This document shows positions 25,505-33,016 of a DNA stretch of 64,000 nt, piece by piece. The DNA lies in the NCBI GenBank assembly GCA_036498265.1, contig DASYFT010000026.1:45128-109127 (forward strand). The letters run 5' to 3'. The notes below the pieces were generated by a model. The model searched no databases and was not told where the DNA came from. It saw only the letters and a list, made by a program, of their open reading frames with translations. Every line of letters begins with the position of its first letter. Position 1 is the first letter of the stretch. The DNA comes from Palsa-744 sp036498265 (GTDB lineage: Bacteria > Actinomycetota > Thermoleophilia > Solirubrobacterales > Solirubrobacteraceae). Both the position numbers and the translations under genes were made by a program.

Positions 25505-26175
25505 CCGGCGCCGCTAAGCCGGTAGCCGGCGCCACGCACGGTCTCCAGGGTGTGGAGCCGAAAGGGCCGGTCGATCTTCTCGCGCAGCCGCAGGACATAG
25601 GCGTCGACGATGTTGGAGCGGTTCTCGTAGGACTGGTCCCACGCGGCCTCCAGCAGGTCGAGCCTCGAGAGCACCTGGCCATCTCGTCGCATCAGCGCTT
25701 CGAGCAGCGAGAACTCTTTCTGCGAGAGGTCTATCTCGCGCTCGCCGCGCCAGACCCGCCGCGCGGCAGGATCCAGCCGCAGGTCACCAACCCGCAGCTC
25801 CGTAGGTCGCTCTGTGGCACCGCGCCGGGCGAGCGCTCGAAGGCGCGCGAGCAGCTCGCGGAACGAGAAGGGCTTCGTCAGGTAGTCATCGGCCCCGCTG
25901 TCGAGCCCCGCGACGCGGTCATCGACGGTGGCCCGGGCGGTGAGCATCAGGATCGGGCACCACACGCCCTGCGCCCGTAGCCGCGCGCACGTCTCGAAGC
26001 CATCGATCCCCGGCAGCGTGACGTCGAGGATCACGGCGTCGTAGGCAGTCGCGCCCGCCATCCAGATGGCGTCCTCTCCCCTTGCCGCCACGTCTGCCGC
26101 GAGGCCTTCCTTTCGCAGGCCTCGGCTCAGGACTGTGGCCAGCTTGATCTTGTCCTCGACCAGTAGGACGCGCAC
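25501..26175 (-). CDS. OmpR-family response regulator
   Basis: A 224-residue regulator when read from GTG 26175, where the family-typical RVLLVED strand begins. From there Asp51 in VILDVTLPG is the phosphoacceptor and Lys101 in LTKPF completes the site. The winged helix has the DLSQKEFSLLEALM, NIVDAYVLRLREKI and GAGYRLSG elements. An ATG at 26202 would add nine residues, but it overlaps one of the two TGAAC repeats that lie 27-42 bp ahead of the GTG. That distance matches the geometry at the lipoprotein gene near 14468, which is why I prefer the GTG. It heads a two-gene operon with the following kinase. Confidence 0.88.
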   Translation of the reverse strand: MRVLLVEDKIKLATVLSRGLRKEGLAADVAARGEDAIWMAGATAYDAVILDVTLPGIDGFETCARLRAQGVWCPILMLTARATVDDRVAGLDSGADDYLTKPFSFRELLARLRALARRGATERPTELRVGDLRLDPAARRVWRGEREIDLSQKEFSLLEALMRRDGQVLSRLDLLEAAWDQSYENRSNIVDAYVLRLREKIDRPFRLHTLETVRGAGYRLSGAG

Positions 26176-26201
26176 GACTCCGCCAGCGTTCCACGGGGAC
26201 A

Positions 26202-26217
26202 TGAACCTGACCTGAAC
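26202..26217. promoter_or_regulatory. Direct repeat, candidate response-regulator box 2
   Basis: TGAAC at 26202-26206 and TGAAC at 26213-26217 are 11 bp apart, just ahead of the second response-regulator gene. On the coding strand they read GTTCA-N6-GTTCA. The site touches the end of the upstream terminator hairpin. Confidence 0.55.
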
Positions 26218-26247
26218 GGCAGGCGGGAGCGTTGCCCCCGCCTGCCG
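26217..26247. terminator. Terminator hairpin after the small secreted protein gene
   Basis: Perfect 11-bp stem, CGGCAGGCGGG with CCCGCCTGCCG, and a 9-base loop. It begins about 28 bases past the stop of the small acidic protein gene on the minus strand, separating it from the two-component operon. Confidence 0.6.
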
Positions 26248-26275
26248 CCGGCCGTGCCTCGCTCCCGGCGCATCG

Positions 26276-26608
26276 CTACTCGACGCCTTCGAACTGGTGA
26301 TCCACTTCGGCGCCGGGGGCGTCTTCGTGTCCGCCCGGTCCATCATTGGCGGCTTCCTCGCCGCCGCTCGCCTCGCCGGCCGACTCGCTGGAGGCGGCCT
26401 GCGAGCCGGTGTCGGGCGTCGCCTGATCGCCCGACTGCACGCTGTCGGTGTCGGTGCCCGTGGTCACGACAGCGGGCGCAGTGTGCTTGACGGCCTGGTG
26501 CGCCACCGCCTTGTGGTGTGCCTTGCCGCTCTGCGCGAGCGCCGTACCGGCTGCCAGTAGTGAGGCGGCCGTCAGGAGGGCCGCGAGCTTGCTGAACCTC
26601 TTGAGCAT
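26276..26608 (-). CDS. Small secreted low-complexity acidic protein
   Basis: A 110-residue protein. Residues 1-26 form a clear Sec signal peptide (LKRFSKLAAL start, cleavage probably after ALA-QS). The mature region begins with a His/Lys-rich segment (KAHHKAVAHQAVKH). It continues into a disordered Ser/Gly/Glu/Asp-rich tail ending DHQFEGVE. No known domain is recognised. ATG 26608 follows a strong AAAGGAG site. The direct-repeat box 59-74 bp upstream and the neighbouring two-component genes suggest it is a regulated output, possibly a periplasmic or wall-associated metal or cation buffer. That function is speculation from composition and context. Confidence 0.7.
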   Translation of the reverse strand: MLKRFSKLAALLTAASLLAAGTALAQSGKAHHKAVAHQAVKHTAPAVVTTGTDTDSVQSGDQATPDTGSQAASSESAGEASGGEEAANDGPGGHEDAPGAEVDHQFEGVE

Positions 26609-26666
26609 CTCATAGCTCCTTTCGTCTGTTTGCGAATGAGACGCGTCAAGCTTGGTTGCTCCCGCA

Positions 26667-26682
26667 TGAATGGAAGATGAAC
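26667..26682. promoter_or_regulatory. Direct repeat, candidate response-regulator box 3
   Basis: TGAAT at 26667-26671 and TGAAC at 26678-26682, again in an 11-bp register, 59-74 bp ahead of the small secreted protein gene. The same spacing and core occur at 14491-14510 and 26202-26217. Confidence 0.5.
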
Positions 26683-26789
26683 GCATTCGGTGCCTGCCGG
26701 AGGCCGTCGCGCGGTCCTTCCAGGAGCGCCGTCGCCCGCGGAAGGGCGCGCCCGGAAGGGGGGCCATCGAGAAGGGCGGGGGTGAATTA

Positions 26790-26863
26790 CGGGAGCGACG
26801 GGACTCGAACCCGCGACCTCTGCCGTGACAGGGCAGCGCTCTAACCTGCTGAGCTACGCCCCC
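26790..26863 (-). tRNA. tRNA-Asp(GTC)
   Basis: The minus strand folds into a full cloverleaf of 74 nt. The acceptor is GGGGGCG/CGCTCCC with one G-T pair and discriminator G. The D-arm is GCTC/GAGC. The anticodon arm is CTGCC-CTGTCAC-GGCAG, giving anticodon GTC. The T-arm is GCGGG-TTCGAGT-CCCGT. CCA is not encoded. The G73 discriminator agrees with Asp identity. Confidence 0.96.
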
Positions 26864-26978
26864 GCGGTTACCGGAGAGCCGCTGGCCCTCCGCGCTCGAT
26901 CAGTATGCCAGGGCTCGGCCCGCGTCCGGTCGCCGGTGGTCCTTTGGCCGGCTGGCCAGTTTCCACTAGGCTGGATGC

Positions 26979-28490
26979 GTGGCGCTCGTCGGACCTCCTC
27001 CACTGCTGACTTCGAGCCCGCTGTCGGTGCTGCTCGGAGACCTGCGCGAGGAGCGCGCCGCCTCGGTCCCCTTCCCGCCCGGCGAAACGCGCTTCTCGAT
27101 GAGGCGCACGCGGCGCTTCGCCGCCGAGCCGCTGCCGATGCTGCTGGACGCCTACGAGCGCTTCGGTCCGATCTTCACGCTGCGGCTGTTCCACAGCAAC
27201 GTCGTCTTCATGATCGGGCCGGCGGCCAACCACTACATCACCGTTTCCCATGCCTCCAACTTCCTCTGGCGAGAAGGTCACTTCCGTGATCTCATCGGCC
27301 TGATGGGAGATGGCCTGCTGACGATCGACGGCGACTTCCACCGGCGCTCGCGGCTGATCATGCTGCCGAGCTTCCACCGGGAGCAGATTGCCGGCTCGGT
27401 CGACGTGATCATCGAGGAGACCACCCGCACGCTCGATACGTTCAGGCCGGGAGAGGTGGTGGATCTGTACGCGGCCACGCGGCGCCTCGCCCTCCGCGTG
27501 GCGATGCGGGCGCTGTTCGGCCTGGACCCCGACGGCGAGCGGGCGCGCGCGATCGACGCCGCCGGCCTGTTCGAGCAGGCGCTGTCGTTCTACGCGAGCG
27601 AGTACGTGCTGCGCGTCTTCCGCGCGCGCGGGTCTCCATGGGCGCGGATGCAGGGGGCCGCGCGCAAGCTCGACACGCTCATCTACTCCGAGATCGCCGA
27701 GCGGCGAGCGACTGGCCGGCGCGGGCGGGACATCCTCAGCCTGCTCCTCGACGCTGAAGACGAGGACGGCAACACGCTGAGCGACCAGCAGGTCCGTGAC
27801 GAGGTGATGACGCTCCTGTTCGCGGGCCACGACACGACGACGTCGACCGTGTCGTTCATGTTCTACGAGCTCGCACGCAACCGCGAGGTCCTCGCCCGCC
27901 TCGTCGCCGAGCAGGACGCCGTGCTCGCCGGCGGGCTGCCGAGCGCCGCGCAGCTCGTCTCGGGTGAGCTGGCCGAGCTGGAGCTCGTGCTCGAGGAGAC
28001 GCTTCGAAAGTACCCGCCCGCCTGGGTCGGTCCCCGGCGCGCGATCGAGGCATTCGAGTTCGAAGGCCACGCTGTCCCCGAGCGGGCCTTCGTCAACTAC
28101 TCCTCGTGGGTCTCCCACCATCTGCCGGAGGTCTTCCCCGATCCGGAGGCGTTCAGGCCAGAGCGCTTCACCGCCGATGCTCGCGCGCGACTGCCCAAGG
28201 GCGCCTACGTACCGTTCGGCGGCGGCTCACGCACATGCGTCGGGATGCGGTTCGGGCAGCTCGAGGTGCGCACGATCGCCAGCGTGATCCTCTCCCGGTG
28301 CGCGCTCTCGCTCGCCGACGGCTTCGAGCTCGAGATCCGCCAGATGCCGACGATCAGCCCGAGGAACGGGCTTCCCATGATGGTCGCGCCGCGCTCAGCG
28401 CAGGCTGGCCCGCATGCTGAGCCTGTAGGTGGAGGACTGACCGGCATCCCGGCTCGCGCCGATTCCGTCGACGTGGACGTGCGGATCTGA
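26979..28490 (+). CDS. Cytochrome P450
   Basis: A 503-residue haem monooxygenase. The I-helix oxygen-binding motif is AGHDTT, and the K-helix ExxR reads EETLRKYPP. The PERF region is FRPERF. The haem-ligand loop FGGGSRTCVG places the cysteine ligand at residue 420. It is longer than typical soluble bacterial P450s, with an extended N-terminus (GPPPLLTSSP) and a C-terminal tail of about 30 residues that overlaps the convergent gene by 96 bp. GTG 26979 is the first start. No ferredoxin lies beside it, but an FprA-like reductase is at 33017. The substrate is unknown; the fold resembles fatty-acid or terpene hydroxylases. Confidence 0.94.
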   Translation: MALVGPPPLLTSSPLSVLLGDLREERAASVPFPPGETRFSMRRTRRFAAEPLPMLLDAYERFGPIFTLRLFHSNVVFMIGPAANHYITVSHASNFLWREGHFRDLIGLMGDGLLTIDGDFHRRSRLIMLPSFHREQIAGSVDVIIEETTRTLDTFRPGEVVDLYAATRRLALRVAMRALFGLDPDGERARAIDAAGLFEQALSFYASEYVLRVFRARGSPWARMQGAARKLDTLIYSEIAERRATGRRGRDILSLLLDAEDEDGNTLSDQQVRDEVMTLLFAGHDTTTSTVSFMFYELARNREVLARLVAEQDAVLAGGLPSAAQLVSGELAELELVLEETLRKYPPAWVGPRRAIEAFEFEGHAVPERAFVNYSSWVSHHLPEVFPDPEAFRPERFTADARARLPKGAYVPFGGGSRTCVGMRFGQLEVRTIASVILSRCALSLADGFELEIRQMPTISPRNGLPMMVAPRSAQAGPHAEPVGGGLTGIPARADSVDVDVRI

Positions 28491-29084
28491 GAACAGCGTC
28501 AGCTGCAGGCCTTCCAGGAGAGCTCCGAGCGGGTGGGCGACGAGCCTGCCTTCACGGGCGAGAGCGACGGCCCGCACCGAGGCGCCGACCCCGAACAGGC
28601 CGCCGCCTGCCCGGACGGTGACCTGCCCGCCCGCGCTGCCCAGCAGCTGCACCTGCCAGCCGGGCGGCAGCGCCGCCCGGACGTCGGCTTCGCTTGCACT
28701 CGCCACGGCGCTCAGCGCGCCGTCGCGCTTCTGGAGCCGCGCGTGCTCGAGCTCGAGCGGCCCCACCATCACGCTCTGCGCGCTTACATCCATGCGAGCC
28801 GTCCCCCGGCCTTCCCAGATGAGCTTCGCGGCCTGCGCCGGGCTGAGGGACAGGTGCCGCGCGGTGACGTGGACCGAGTCGGCGTCCCCCCAGAGAAGCT
28901 TCACCGCGGGCCAGGCGCTGACGCTGACGCTCGCCACCGAGCCGTAGCGGCCGACGCGCGAGGAGATCCTGCTCGCCGCGATGCGCGGGAGCAGCAGCTG
29001 CGCGAGCGCCAGCAGCGCCAACACCGCCCCCGCGAGCGAGAGGCCGACCGCGAGCTTGCTTCGACCATCGCCACCGCGCCGCAT
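28395..29084 (-). CDS. LmeA-like phospholipid-binding protein (DUF2993 type)
   Basis: A 229-residue protein. An N-terminal transmembrane or signal-anchor helix lies at about residues 10-33. The exported domain has the VGRYGSVASVSVSAWPAVKLLWG segment (quoted here only by its ends VGRY and LLWG) and repeated beta-strand pairs. This is the pattern of LmeA/DUF2993 tubular lipid-binding proteins. In mycobacteria LmeA binds phosphoinositides and supports lipomannan elongation. ATG 29084 is chosen, with TTG 29093 as an alternative; neither has a convincing ribosome-binding site. Its last 32 codons overlap the P450 gene in the antisense sense. Function in this organism is inferred from fold only. Confidence 0.7.
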   Translation of the reverse strand: MRRGGDGRSKLAVGLSLAGAVLALLALAQLLLPRIAASRISSRVGRYGSVASVSVSAWPAVKLLWGDADSVHVTARHLSLSPAQAAKLIWEGRGTARMDVSAQSVMVGPLELEHARLQKRDGALSAVASASEADVRAALPPGWQVQLLGSAGGQVTVRAGGGLFGVGASVRAVALAREGRLVAHPLGALLEGLQLTLFSDPHVHVDGIGASRDAGQSSTYRLSMRASLR

Positions 29085-29129
29085 CTCCGGCAAGCTTCGC
29101 AGGGGACGCGGCGCGGGTGGCTCAGACGG

Positions 29130-30137
29130 CTAGGCCAGCCCGTTGGCCGTGAGGAACTGGTGCGCCACGTTCGTGGCGGACTGCTTGTCGATGCTCACCG
29201 CGGCGTTCATCTGCTGAATCGCCTTGAGCGTCAGGAGCGAGCTCACCTTGTTGAGGGTCTGCGAGAACGCGGGTCCCTCCGCGCTGAGCACGGTCTTCTT
29301 GACGATCGGCGCCACGTTCTGGAAGCCGAACACGTGCTTGGGGTCGCTCAGCAGCTTGAACTTCCCGCCGAGCAGCTGGCCGTCGGTGGTGAACACGTTC
29401 TGCACGTTCACCTGGCCGCCTTCGAGCGCCTTGTAGGAGAGTTCGATGGCGATCGGCACGAACGCCGGTTTGGCCCCGTATTCCTTTTCGATCCCCGGTA
29501 GCCCCTCGGCGCGGGTCGCGAATTCCGGCGGGCCGCCGAGTTTGACGCTCTTGCCGAGCGGCTTCAGATCAGCGATGCTCGCCAGGTGGTGAGCGCTCGC
29601 ATAGGGCGGCAGCGTGGCGAGCGCGTTCGTGTCGAAGAACGGCGTGAAGTTGAGCATCGTCCCGCCCTGGGTTTCGGCGAAGGCCTTCGCCTGCTGATAG
29701 GCCGTGGTTGCGCTCGTCGGTGGCTTGGTCTGCCCTGCTACGGCCGAGAGGTAGACGCCGGTGTACTCGGGATACATCTGGATCTGACCCGAGGTGAACG
29801 CCTTGTTGATGATCTCCGAGGAGCCGATGTTTTCTTTCACACTCACCTTGAAGCCTTTCGCCGCCAGCGCCTGGGCGTAGAGCTGGCCGAGGATGTTCTG
29901 CTCGGCGAAGTTCTTGTCGCCGATCGTCACCGCGGGCTTGCCGACGCCGGGACCACTCGATGCCGCGGGTGTCACCGCCGTGGTGGCGGTGGTCGCCGGC
30001 TGGCTCGTGCTCGAGCTGGTCGAGGACGATTTGCTGCTCCCGCATGCCGCAAGCGCCAGTGCGAGAACACCCAGCGCGAAGGCGGCCGAGCCGCCCCTAC
30101 CCAACGTCCTCGAGCTGCTTCGCCTCATGTGAGTCAT
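29130..30137 (-). CDS. Osmoprotectant ABC transporter substrate-binding lipoprotein
   Basis: A 335-residue lipoprotein. The signal ends in LAAC with lipidated Cys32, followed by a Ser/Thr-rich linker. The binding domain (from about residue 68) begins VTIGDKNFAEQNILGQLYAQAL, a start characteristic of OpuC/ProX/YehZ-type betaine- or choline-binding proteins; it continues with MYPEYTGVY. ATG 30137 follows GGAGG at six bases. It is the last gene of a four-gene import operon (ATPase, permease, permease, binding protein). A palindrome with AT-rich sequence ahead of it may give it an extra promoter, helping to make the binding protein in excess. The likely ligands are glycine betaine, choline or carnitine. 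Confidence 0.9.
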   Translation of the reverse strand: MTHMRRSSSRTLGRGGSAAFALGVLALALAACGSSKSSSTSSSTSQPATTATTAVTPAASSGPGVGKPAVTIGDKNFAEQNILGQLYAQALAAKGFKVSVKENIGSSEIINKAFTSGQIQMYPEYTGVYLSAVAGQTKPPTSATTAYQQAKAFAETQGGTMLNFTPFFDTNALATLPPYASAHHLASIADLKPLGKSVKLGGPPEFATRAEGLPGIEKEYGAKPAFVPIAIELSYKALEGGQVNVQNVFTTDGQLLGGKFKLLSDPKHVFGFQNVAPIVKKTVLSAEGPAFSQTLNKVSSLLTLKAIQQMNAAVSIDKQSATNVAHQFLTANGLA

Positions 30138-30159
30138 CCGCCGCCTCCTGGTCGTTTGC

Positions 30160-30174
30160 CTTGCGAATCGCAAG
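30160..30174. promoter_or_regulatory. Palindrome ahead of the binding-protein gene
   Basis: CTTGCGA-A-TCGCAAG is a perfect 7-bp inverted repeat with one central base, in the 59-bp gap between the second permease and the binding-protein gene. The minus strand just upstream is AT-rich (CATATATGG). It may be an operator of an internal promoter or an mRNA processing stem. Confidence 0.45.
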
Positions 30175-30196
30175 ACCATATATGTGAATCCACTCA

Positions 30197-30916
30197 CTAT
30201 GCAGTCGCCGTCCCGAACTGCTGTGCGCCTGCCCGGGCCCGCTCTTCCAGGCGAAGACCGCGAGGTGTGGCCAGCCGCTGCACCCCGAGCAGGACGGTGT
30301 CCACGAGCAGCGCCAGCGCCGCCACGCAGATCGCGGCACCGAGCACGCCCGAGAAGTGGTAGCTCGTTTCGTTCGCGATCACGTCGCCGAGGCTTCCGCT
30401 GAAGCCAGCGAGAGCGGCGATCGTGGTCGTGCTCACGACGAACAGCGCGGCTGTGCGCACGCCCACGAAGAGCAGCGGCGCCGCGAGCGGCAGCTCGACG
30501 CGGGTGATCGTCTGCCAGGCGCTCATGCCCATCCCGCGGGCGGCATCGACCACGTCGCGGTCGACCCCGTCGACGCCGAGATAGGCGTTGGTGACGATGG
30601 GCGGCACAGCGAGGATCACGAGTGCCAGCTCGACGACCGTCAGCCCCAGGCCGAGGAAGGCGTCGCCGATCGCGAGCACGACGAGGCTGGGAAGCGCGCG
30701 GCCGATGTTGCCCACGTTGATCGCCACGAACGAGCCGCGGTGCAGGTGACCGAGCCACACGCCGAGCGGCACAGCGATCAGGAGCGAGATCGCCACGCCG
30801 ATCGCGCTCACCTTCAGTGTCTCGAGGGTGAGGTGGGCGAGGCTCGGCAGCCCGGGGGCGCCGGGGACGGACCCGTCGCGGGCGATGAACCGGAACGCTT
30901 CGACGAATTCGTGCAT
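30197..30916 (-). CDS. Osmoprotectant ABC transporter permease (OpuCD-like)
   Basis: A 239-residue inner-membrane protein with about five or six transmembrane helices. The ABC-coupling (EAA) loop reads DVVDAARGMGMSAWQTITRVELPLAAP (marked by its core AARGMGMS). LPSLVVLAI and VPPIVTNAYLGV are typical of OpuC/YehW/ProW short permeases. ATG 30916 lies 8 bp past the stop of the partner permease. It pairs with the 251-residue permease to form the membrane channel for a betaine/choline-type solute. Confidence 0.9.
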   Translation of the reverse strand: MHEFVEAFRFIARDGSVPGAPGLPSLAHLTLETLKVSAIGVAISLLIAVPLGVWLGHLHRGSFVAINVGNIGRALPSLVVLAIGDAFLGLGLTVVELALVILAVPPIVTNAYLGVDGVDRDVVDAARGMGMSAWQTITRVELPLAAPLLFVGVRTAALFVVSTTTIAALAGFSGSLGDVIANETSYHFSGVLGAAICVAALALLVDTVLLGVQRLATPRGLRLEERARAGAQQFGTATA

Positions 30917-30924
30917 CGCCGGCC

Positions 30925-31680
30925 CTAGCCCGTTCCGGCCCTGGCCCAGGGGGTGAGCAGGCGCTGGACCACGACGAGCAGACCGTCGGCGAGCAGCGCC
31001 AGCAGGATCGCGAGGGCGCCGGCCGCGATCAGCTCGGTCTTGAACGGGCCCTCTCCCAGCGCCGTGTGGATGGGCACCCCGAGCCCGTGGTTGTAGATCA
31101 CGTACACGACCGTGGAGAGCGCGATGATCGTGACGATCGCGATCCGGAGCCCCGCGATGATCGACGGGAGCGCCAGGGGCAGCTCTACTCGCAGCAGCGA
31201 CTGGTTCCGCGACATGCCCATCCCCTCTGCCGCGTCGAGCACATCGCTCGGCACGGCGCGGAAGCCGGCGAGGATGTTGCGGAAGAGGATGAGCAGCGTG
31301 TAGGAGACGAGCGCTATCTCGGCGGAGAACACGTTCAGCCCGACCGGCGCGGCGAGCAGCTCGAACAGCGCCAGCGACGGGATCGTGTAGAGGATCGTCG
31401 TCACGACCGTCGTCGGGCGCTCCACCCACTCGAAGCGGTGCGCCGCCAGGGCGAGCGCCATCGCGATCACGAAGCCGATGCCCACCGCGACCACCGCCAG
31501 CACGATGTGGTCGCGCAGCGCCGGCCACAGCACGGGGCCCCAGTTGTGCCGAACCCAGGAGGCGCAGAACAGGTGGTTGTGGATTTCACAGCTCGAGCTC
31601 TGGGACGCGTAGTTGGGGATCACCGGTTCGGTCGCGGCGGCGAACATCCGGCCGCCCGCCGCGAGCGCTGCCGGGGCCAT
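30925..31680 (-). CDS. Osmoprotectant ABC transporter permease (OpuCB-like)
   Basis: A 251-residue membrane protein. A 60-residue N-terminal part with one hydrophobic patch and two Cys (SSSCEIHNHLFC) is unusual for the family. The permease core follows, with ILYTIPSLALFELL and the coupling loop DVLDAAEGMGMSRNQSLLRVELPLALP (core AAEGMGMS). The start ATG overlaps the ATPase stop by one base. The core matches OpuCB/ProW subunits that drive uptake of compatible solutes under high osmolarity. Confidence 0.9.
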   Translation of the reverse strand: MAPAALAAGGRMFAAATEPVIPNYASQSSSCEIHNHLFCASWVRHNWGPVLWPALRDHIVLAVVAVGIGFVIAMALALAAHRFEWVERPTTVVTTILYTIPSLALFELLAAPVGLNVFSAEIALVSYTLLILFRNILAGFRAVPSDVLDAAEGMGMSRNQSLLRVELPLALPSIIAGLRIAIVTIIALSTVVYVIYNHGLGVPIHTALGEGPFKTELIAAGALAILLALLADGLLVVVQRLLTPWARAGTG

Positions 31681-32813
31681 CAGCCGACCCCTCGCTGCGG
31701 CGCCGGCTGCACGTCCGCGGGTAGCGGCGAGCCGTCAGCCGGCCCGCCGGCCGGCCGGCCGTCGTCGTCGGCGAGCAGCTGCTCGACGAGCGCCAGCGTG
31801 AAGATGCCCTCGACGTGACCCTGGTCGTTGACCACCGTCAGCGGCTCGCCGTTCTCGCTCAGCATCAGCGAGAGCGCGTCCCGCACCGAGGTCTCGACCG
31901 GCACGCTCCGCTCGCCGTCGGGCGGTCGGCGGCCGCGCAGCCCGTTGGGCTCGATCAGCTGGAGCTCGGACAGCCTCGTGAGCGCAAGCCGCTTCAGACC
32001 TCTGTCGGCGCCGACGAACTGCGCCACGAACGAGTCGGCGGGATGCGTGAGGATCTCGCGCGGGGTGTCGTACTGCGCCAGCACGCCGCCGTCGCGCAGG
32101 ATCGCGATCCGGTCGCCCATCTTGATCGCCTCGTCGATGTCGTGTGTGACGAACACGACCGTCTTCTTCACTTTCTGCTGGAGGCCGAGGAACTCGTCCT
32201 GCAGCCGCGTCCGGTTGATCGGGTCGATCGCCCCAAAGGGCTCGTCCATCAGCATCAGCGGAGGGTCGGCCGCGAGCGCTCGTGCCACGCCGACCCGCTG
32301 GCGCTGGCCGCCGGACAGCTGGGCCGGATAGCGCTCCTGCATCTCCTCGGGGTCGAGGTCGATGAGCGCCAGCAGCTCGCTCACCCGCGCCGAGATCCGC
32401 TGCTTGGGCCAGCCGAGCAGCCGCGGCACCGTGGCGATGTTCTCGGCGACCGTCTGATGCGGGAACAGCCCGGTCTGCTGGATCACGTAGCCGATCTCCC
32501 TGCGCAGGTCTTTGGGGTCGCGCTCGAGGACGCTGCGCCCGCCCAGCAGGATGTCGCCGCCGCTGATCGGGATCATCCTGTTGATCAGGCGCATCGTCGT
32601 CGTCTTGCCCGACCCGGATGGTCCGACCAGCACGCACACCTCGCCGGCCGGAACGGTGAAGGAGAGGTCGGCGATGGCCGGCTGCTTCTGGCCGGCGTAG
32701 CGCTTGCTCACGTGGCGCAACTCGAGCTCTGCCGCCTGCGCAAACGCCGACGGCCCCTCAGTTTGGGCAGTGTCCGCAGTATTCAAGGGAGGATCCCCCG
32801 GCCGGGTGCGCAA
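31680..32813 (-). CDS. Osmoprotectant ABC transporter ATP-binding protein with CBS domain
   Basis: A 377-residue ATPase. A leader of about 28 residues precedes the ABC domain. Walker A GPSGSGKTT is at 64-72, the Q-loop is IQQTGLFPH, the signature LSGGQRQRVGVARAL, Walker B LMLMDEPFGAID, and the switch His is in VTHDID. The C-terminal region (about 290-355) holds only one clear CBS motif (TSVRDALSLML then VNDQGHVEGIFT), where OpuA/OpuC ATPases usually carry two. In the family the CBS module senses ionic strength. The start codon TTG at 32813 is the longest option and directly follows a TAGGAT element, so the transcript might be leaderless; an in-frame TTG ten codons in is possible. Confidence 0.9.
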   Translation of the reverse strand: MRTRPGDPPLNTADTAQTEGPSAFAQAAELELRHVSKRYAGQKQPAIADLSFTVPAGEVCVLVGPSGSGKTTTMRLINRMIPISGGDILLGGRSVLERDPKDLRREIGYVIQQTGLFPHQTVAENIATVPRLLGWPKQRISARVSELLALIDLDPEEMQERYPAQLSGGQRQRVGVARALAADPPLMLMDEPFGAIDPINRTRLQDEFLGLQQKVKKTVVFVTHDIDEAIKMGDRIAILRDGGVLAQYDTPREILTHPADSFVAQFVGADRGLKRLALTRLSELQLIEPNGLRGRRPPDGERSVPVETSVRDALSLMLSENGEPLTVVNDQGHVEGIFTLALVEQLLADDDGRPAGGPADGSPLPADVQPAPQRGVG

Positions 32814-32882
32814 ATCCTAGCCCACATGTGCGATAGGAAGGGCTCGGCCGACGGCTGCCGCTAGCCTTGAGGTCCCGAGTCA

Positions 32883-32956
32883 GGGCGTGTAGCTCAGCTG
32901 GTCAGAGCACCTCGCTTACACCGAGGGGGTCGCCCGTTCGAGTCGGGCCGCGCCCA
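32883..32956 (+). tRNA. tRNA-Val(TAC)
   Basis: A complete 74-nt cloverleaf: acceptor GGGCGTG/CGCGCCC, D-arm GCTC/GAGC, anticodon arm CCTCG-CTTACAC-CGAGG with anticodon TAC, T-arm GCCCG-TTCGAGT-CGGGC, discriminator A. No CCA is encoded. Confidence 0.96.
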
Positions 32957-33016
32957 TCCCAGCCCCAAGGCAATGCACAGCTCGCTCCCAGCAACCTGCG
33001 CGACACTCCCAGGTCG

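Noticed and set aside
26641..26789. Possible tRNA-linked attachment site or mobile element next to tRNA-Asp
   Set aside because: No duplicated 3' tRNA end, integrase or composition change was seen on either side.
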